Assembly (NCBI GenBank): GCA_028694545.1
Contig: JAQVKV010000006.1
Coordinates: 1-15,970 of the forward strand
DNA from: Zavarzinia sp.
Lineage (GTDB): Bacteria; Pseudomonadota; Alphaproteobacteria; Zavarziniales; Zavarziniaceae
DNA: 15,970 nt
Direction of reading: 5' to 3'
Shown here: positions 14,042 through 15,970 of the stretch, piece by piece
Layout: every line of letters starts with the position of its first letter
How positions within the stretch are numbered: position 1 is the first letter of the stretch
Notes under the pieces: model-generated
What the model was told of the DNA's origin: nothing
The model's database searches: none
Seen by the model: only the letters and a program-made list of their open reading frames with translations
Program-made: the position numbers and the translations under genes

Positions 14042-14086
14042 ATATTGCCTGAATGCCTGCTTGCTGGCAACACAGCAAGTAGGCAT
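14042..14086. repeat. Hairpin and shared repeats downstream of the RHH partner gene
   Basis: ATGCCTGCTTGCTG (14053-14066) and CAGCAAGTAGGCAT (14073-14086) form a 14-bp stem with one mismatch and a six-base loop. There is no T-tract, so it is not a typical terminator. It contains TTGCTGGCAA (14061-14070), the reverse complement of TTGCCAGCAA, and GCAACAC. ATATTGCCTGAATGCC (14042-14057) matches 12967-12982 at 14 of 16 bases. It is likely a partition site. Confidence 0.5.
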
Positions 14087-14215
14087 CATGATTTAAGGAC
14101 AAAGCATCCTCAACGCGCAGGCAGGTTTTTCATGTGGACGAGCGAAAGCGGCAAATACGCTTGCTCGAAACCCTCGACTCAGACATTCTCGACTAGTCAA
14201 GCGAGGTGAGTCGAA

Positions 14216-14437
14216 TTGGACCAGCGTGAGTTAAGCGCACGTTCGAAGGCTGCAGCCCGAAAACGGATGCAGCAAGCGGGATTCTACGAAACGACTGTGT
14301 TCGTTCACGAGAGCACCCGCGAGGCGATGGACGCCGCTATTGCGCAAGGCCAATTCAAAACGCGTCGCGAGGCCATGGAGCACGCTATTTCCAGCGCGTT
14401 CCGTGCAGAGGAACGCGCGAGCCGCGCTGACCCCTGA
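14216..14437 (+). CDS. Small ribbon-helix-helix-like protein (plasmid maintenance, unknown)
   Basis: This 73-aa protein starts at TTG 14216 with GAGGTGAG a few bases upstream; a later ATG (14267) would remove the basic N-terminus (LSARSKAAARKRMQQ). After it, YETTVFVHESTREAMDAAIA and KTRREAMEHAISSAF suggest a β-strand and two helices as in RHH DNA-binding proteins, though the fold is not certain. It follows the partition locus by 186 bases and precedes a series of hairpins and the HTH gene. Regulation of that gene or of copy number is possible but not shown. Confidence 0.62.
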   Translation: MDQRELSARSKAAARKRMQQAGFYETTVFVHESTREAMDAAIAQGQFKTRREAMEHAISSAFRAEERASRADP

Positions 14438-14444
14438 AAAGCAA

Positions 14445-14476
14445 AACGGCCACAGCTTTGGCGAGCTGTGGCCGTT
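14445..14476. terminator. Strong 13-bp stem-loop after the small RHH-like gene
   Basis: AACGGCCACAGCT (14445-14457) and AGCTGTGGCCGTT (14464-14476) make a perfect 13-bp stem with a TTGGCG loop, eight bases after the stop. On the plus strand no T-run follows. On the minus strand the stem is followed by T-rich sequence (GTTTTGCTTTT), so it would act better for transcripts coming from the right, or as an RNA structure. Confidence 0.5.
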
Positions 14477-14484
14477 AACGACGA

Positions 14485-14524
14485 CTGTGGGAGCCGCCTG
14501 AACCGATAGGCAAATCTCCCACAG
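14485..14524. repeat. Branched stem: 9-bp inverted repeat with an inner 4-bp stem
   Basis: CTGTGGGAG (14485-14493) pairs with CTCCCACAG (14516-14524), and inside GCCT (14496-14499) pairs with AGGC (14508-14511). The compact fold between two genes suggests a structured RNA or an untranslated control element. No known RNA family is recognised. Confidence 0.45.
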
Positions 14525-14541
14525 CCTGAGTTTCGTGTCAA

Positions 14542-14604
14542 CGCAAAACCCCATGGTTTTGCGACCGGCGGAGCTATGTTTTTCAGCCGAGCTTTGCTCG
14601 GCTG
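14542..14604. repeat. Two short-loop hairpins upstream of the HTH gene
   Basis: CGCAAAACC/GGTTTTGCG (14542-14550 and 14555-14563, loop CCAT) and CAGCCGAGC/GCTCGGCTG (14584-14592 and 14596-14604, loop TTT) are both perfect 9-bp stems. They would lie in the leader of the HTH mRNA if translation starts at 14685. Function unknown. Confidence 0.5.
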
Positions 14605-14665
14605 GCATTGGAGACGTACGCCCCGCCGCTGGACGTGGAGCCTTGCTGATCGGGAGGTTGGTCGC

Positions 14666-14683
14666 GGCCCTTGGAGAAGGGCC
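14666..14683 (+). promoter_or_regulatory. Hairpin presenting the ribosome site of the HTH gene
   Basis: GGCCCTT (14666-14672) pairs with AAGGGCC (14677-14683), leaving GGAG (14673-14676) as the loop. The GGAG is the likely Shine-Dalgarno for ATG 14685, so the hairpin could tune translation. Seen in sequence; the control role is inferred. Confidence 0.45.
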
Positions 14684-14684
14684 T

Positions 14685-15455
14685 ATGACCCCATTGGACT
14701 TATTGACCGCGATCGGCGGGACGAAATCCCTTTCCATGCTCGACGGCTTTTGCCGCGCGCTGTGGACCGACTGGGGCGCGGGTCGGCTCACCGACGAGCA
14801 GGCGCAGAGCCTTTCGGAGGCGATCGAGGCGCGGCGGCGCGAGGTGAGGGGCAGGGATACGGTCGCCGCCCGCGCCCCGCAAGTGGCGGCGCAGGCCAGG
14901 GCAGCGGGCCGGCCGAGCCATTTTCCGCCCAAGCGGAAGGCGGCGCGCTCGCCGAACCGGCGGGCGTCGATCGCGCGGCGCCGCACGCTGGCTGCGTCCG
15001 GCCCCATGCCGCCGCAACTCGCCAGCCAGTTCACGACCGGCGAGCTGGCGGCGTTGCGGATCGTCGCCGACGCCGTACGGGACCGATGCGCCTGCATCCT
15101 GACCCTGGGGGAGATCGCGGCGCGGGCCGGGGTCTGCGTCACCACAGCCCGGAATGCGCTGCGCCAGGCGGCGCGTGAGGGCCTCGTCACCATCGAGGAG
15201 CGCCGTCGCGCCAAACGGCCGAACCTCGCCAATGTGGTGCGGATCATCTCGCAGGAATGGCGCAGCTGGATCGAACGCGGCCCCAAGCGAAATTCACAAA
15301 AGCCGGCCGTCGCGGCCGAGGGAGGAGGGTGCAAAAAAACAGGGGCCACGGATAAAGGTTCTTTCAGAACCTTACACGGAGACCGCGTTCCACGCGGTCA
15401 ACTTTCCCAAAATGCCCTTCGCAAGACGCCGTTCGGCGTCTTGCTACGGACATAG
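14685..15455 (+). CDS. HTH plasmid-maintenance protein (possible replication or regulatory protein)
   Basis: This 256-aa protein starts at ATG 14685, chosen because GGAG is nearby and the conserved part (MTPLDLLTAIGGTKSLSMLD) begins there; the frame is open from GTG 14535, but that adds residues running through hairpins. Residues ~85-110 are basic (SHFPPKRKAARSPNRRAS). A winged helix-turn-helix follows (LGEIAARAGVCVTTARNALRQ then AREGLVTIEERRRAKRPNLA). The remaining ~50 residues are coded by a string of inverted repeats and look poorly conserved. Similar proteins occur on alphaproteobacterial plasmids near partition genes, usually without a function; a role in replication initiation or control is inferred. 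GC-rich, plasmid-like codon use. Confidence 0.75.
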   Translation: MTPLDLLTAIGGTKSLSMLDGFCRALWTDWGAGRLTDEQAQSLSEAIEARRREVRGRDTVAARAPQVAAQARAAGRPSHFPPKRKAARSPNRRASIARRRTLAASGPMPPQLASQFTTGELAALRIVADAVRDRCACILTLGEIAARAGVCVTTARNALRQAAREGLVTIEERRRAKRPNLANVVRIISQEWRSWIERGPKRNSQKPAVAAEGGGCKKTGATDKGSFRTLHGDRVPRGQLSQNALRKTPFGVLLRT

Positions 15456-15497
15456 ACTCTACGCGGCTTCGCCGCGAAGAAGCTTTTCGATGAAAAG
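15304..15497. repeat. Series of six short-loop hairpins at the 3' end of the HTH gene
   Basis: Six different perfect inverted repeats follow one another. CGGCCG/CGGCCG (15304-15318). AAGGTTCT/AGAACCTT (15355-15373). GACCGCGT/ACGCGGTC (15381-15399). GCAAGACGCC/GGCGTCTTGC (15421-15444). CGCGGC/GCCGCG (15462-15476). CTTTTC/GAAAAG (15483-15497). Loops are three or four bases. Four lie inside the C-terminal codons and two after the stop. The stems are unrelated in sequence, so this is not a simple repeat family. Confidence 0.6.
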
Positions 15498-15623
15498 AGC
15501 GGTGGCGAGGTTCGATAAAACGAACAGCGGGGCGGAGGTTTGAGCCGATTTCGAGGCCAGCGATTTCTCTTTCGGGCAACTCTCGATGGTGTTAAATCCT
15601 ATAGAACATTATTGGAGGGTCCG

Positions 15624-15905
15624 ATGCGGAGCACCCAGCAATTCAGCGTCACGCTGCCGACGGAAATGGCGCAAATGGTCAAGTCGAAGGTATCTTCTGG
15701 CGATTACGCCAGCGAAAGCGAGGTCATCCGCGACGGTTTGCGCGCCTTGCAGGCGCGCGACCGCGCGGTCGAGAATTGGCTGCGACAAGAGGTTGTCCCG
15801 GCCTATGACGCCATGAAGGCCGATCCGTCGCGCGGGCGATCCGTCGCCGATGTGCGCGCCTCGCTCGCGGCCGAGCACGAGCAGGCGACCAAGACGACTC
15901 CCTGA
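15624..15905 (+). CDS. parD: ParD-family antitoxin (RHH/CopG type)
   Basis: This 93-aa antitoxin starts at ATG 15624 with GGAGG at good spacing. The N-terminal ribbon-helix-helix (STQQFSVTLPTEMAQMVKSK then SESEVIRDGLRALQARD) is typical of ParD, followed by a toxin-binding tail (VENWLRQEVVPAYDAMKADP). It should neutralise ParE and repress the operon. Its TGA overlaps the next ATG by one base (TGATG), so translation is coupled. The space 15456-15623 upstream holds the last hairpins and no other gene. This is a second toxin-antitoxin module in the block and it contributes to plasmid retention. Confidence 0.92.
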   Translation: MRSTQQFSVTLPTEMAQMVKSKVSSGDYASESEVIRDGLRALQARDRAVENWLRQEVVPAYDAMKADPSRGRSVADVRASLAAEHEQATKTTP

Positions 15906-15970
15906 TGGAGTCCTATCGCGTCATTTTCTCGCCGGAAGCCGAGGCGCAGCTTGTCGCTCTTTATCGACGG
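15905..15970 (+). CDS. parE: ParE/RelE-type toxin, N-terminal fragment (cut by window end)
   Basis: Only 22 codons are visible (YRVIFSPEAEAQLVALYRR). They match the first β-strand and helix of ParE toxins, which in the characterised cases poison DNA gyrase, and the position directly after parD with a one-base stop/start overlap (TGATG) fits a parDE operon. The rest lies beyond the window. Confidence 0.85.
   Translation, partial: MESYRVIFSPEAEAQLVALYRR

Noticed and set aside
14231..15349. 372-aa open frame on the minus strand opposite the HTH gene
   Set aside because: Low-complexity Arg/Ala/Ser composition typical of the antisense of a GC-rich gene; the plus frame has clear HTH domain content.

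Overview
The window looks like a piece of an alphaproteobacterial accessory replicon, probably a mobilizable plasmid or an integrated relative. It is GC-rich. It opens in the C-terminal helicase part of a TraA/MobA-type relaxase and later carries a ParA plus ribbon-helix-helix partition pair, two toxin-antitoxin modules, a serine recombinase, and an HTH protein of the kind found near plasmid maintenance loci. Several proteins (relaxase, CsaA, the ubiA remnant, the HTH protein) look like Hyphomicrobiales families. The genus cannot be fixed from the sequence alone, and the plasmid reading is inference.

Layout. 1-1587: relaxase C-terminus and a coiled-coil/membrane companion. 1649-3583: accessory genes for a membrane-anchored alpha/beta hydrolase and a CPBP intramembrane protease. 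3584-3960: a frameshifted and truncated ubiA relic. 3951-5899, minus strand: a GuaD-like deaminase, a LysE/RhtB exporter and a serine resolvase with an inverted repeat at its 5' end. 6086-8476: a Tat-exported DUF3047-type protein divergent from an AraC-family regulator. 8552-11932, minus strand: a murI-like racemase, csaA, an SDR, an EntB/PhzD-type isochorismatase and a small coupled ORF. 11933-12243: a degraded coding stretch.

12244-15970 is the maintenance block. It has a HigB/HigA-type toxin-antitoxin pair on the minus strand, divergent from parA, and then a ribbon-helix-helix partner gene. Three intergenic spaces around parA and its partner share related short repeats. A second small RHH-like gene follows, then an HTH protein gene surrounded by at least nine short-loop hairpins, then a ParD antitoxin and the first codons of a ParE toxin.

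The most notable structure is not a gene. One is the partition/TA control region at 12930-13046, where a 16-bp inverted repeat, a 24-bp perfect palindrome on the parA start codon and a TA promoter with its own inverted repeat interlock. The other is the hairpin series at 14445-14683 and 15304-15497 around the putative replication or maintenance protein. No tRNA, rRNA or CRISPR array was seen.
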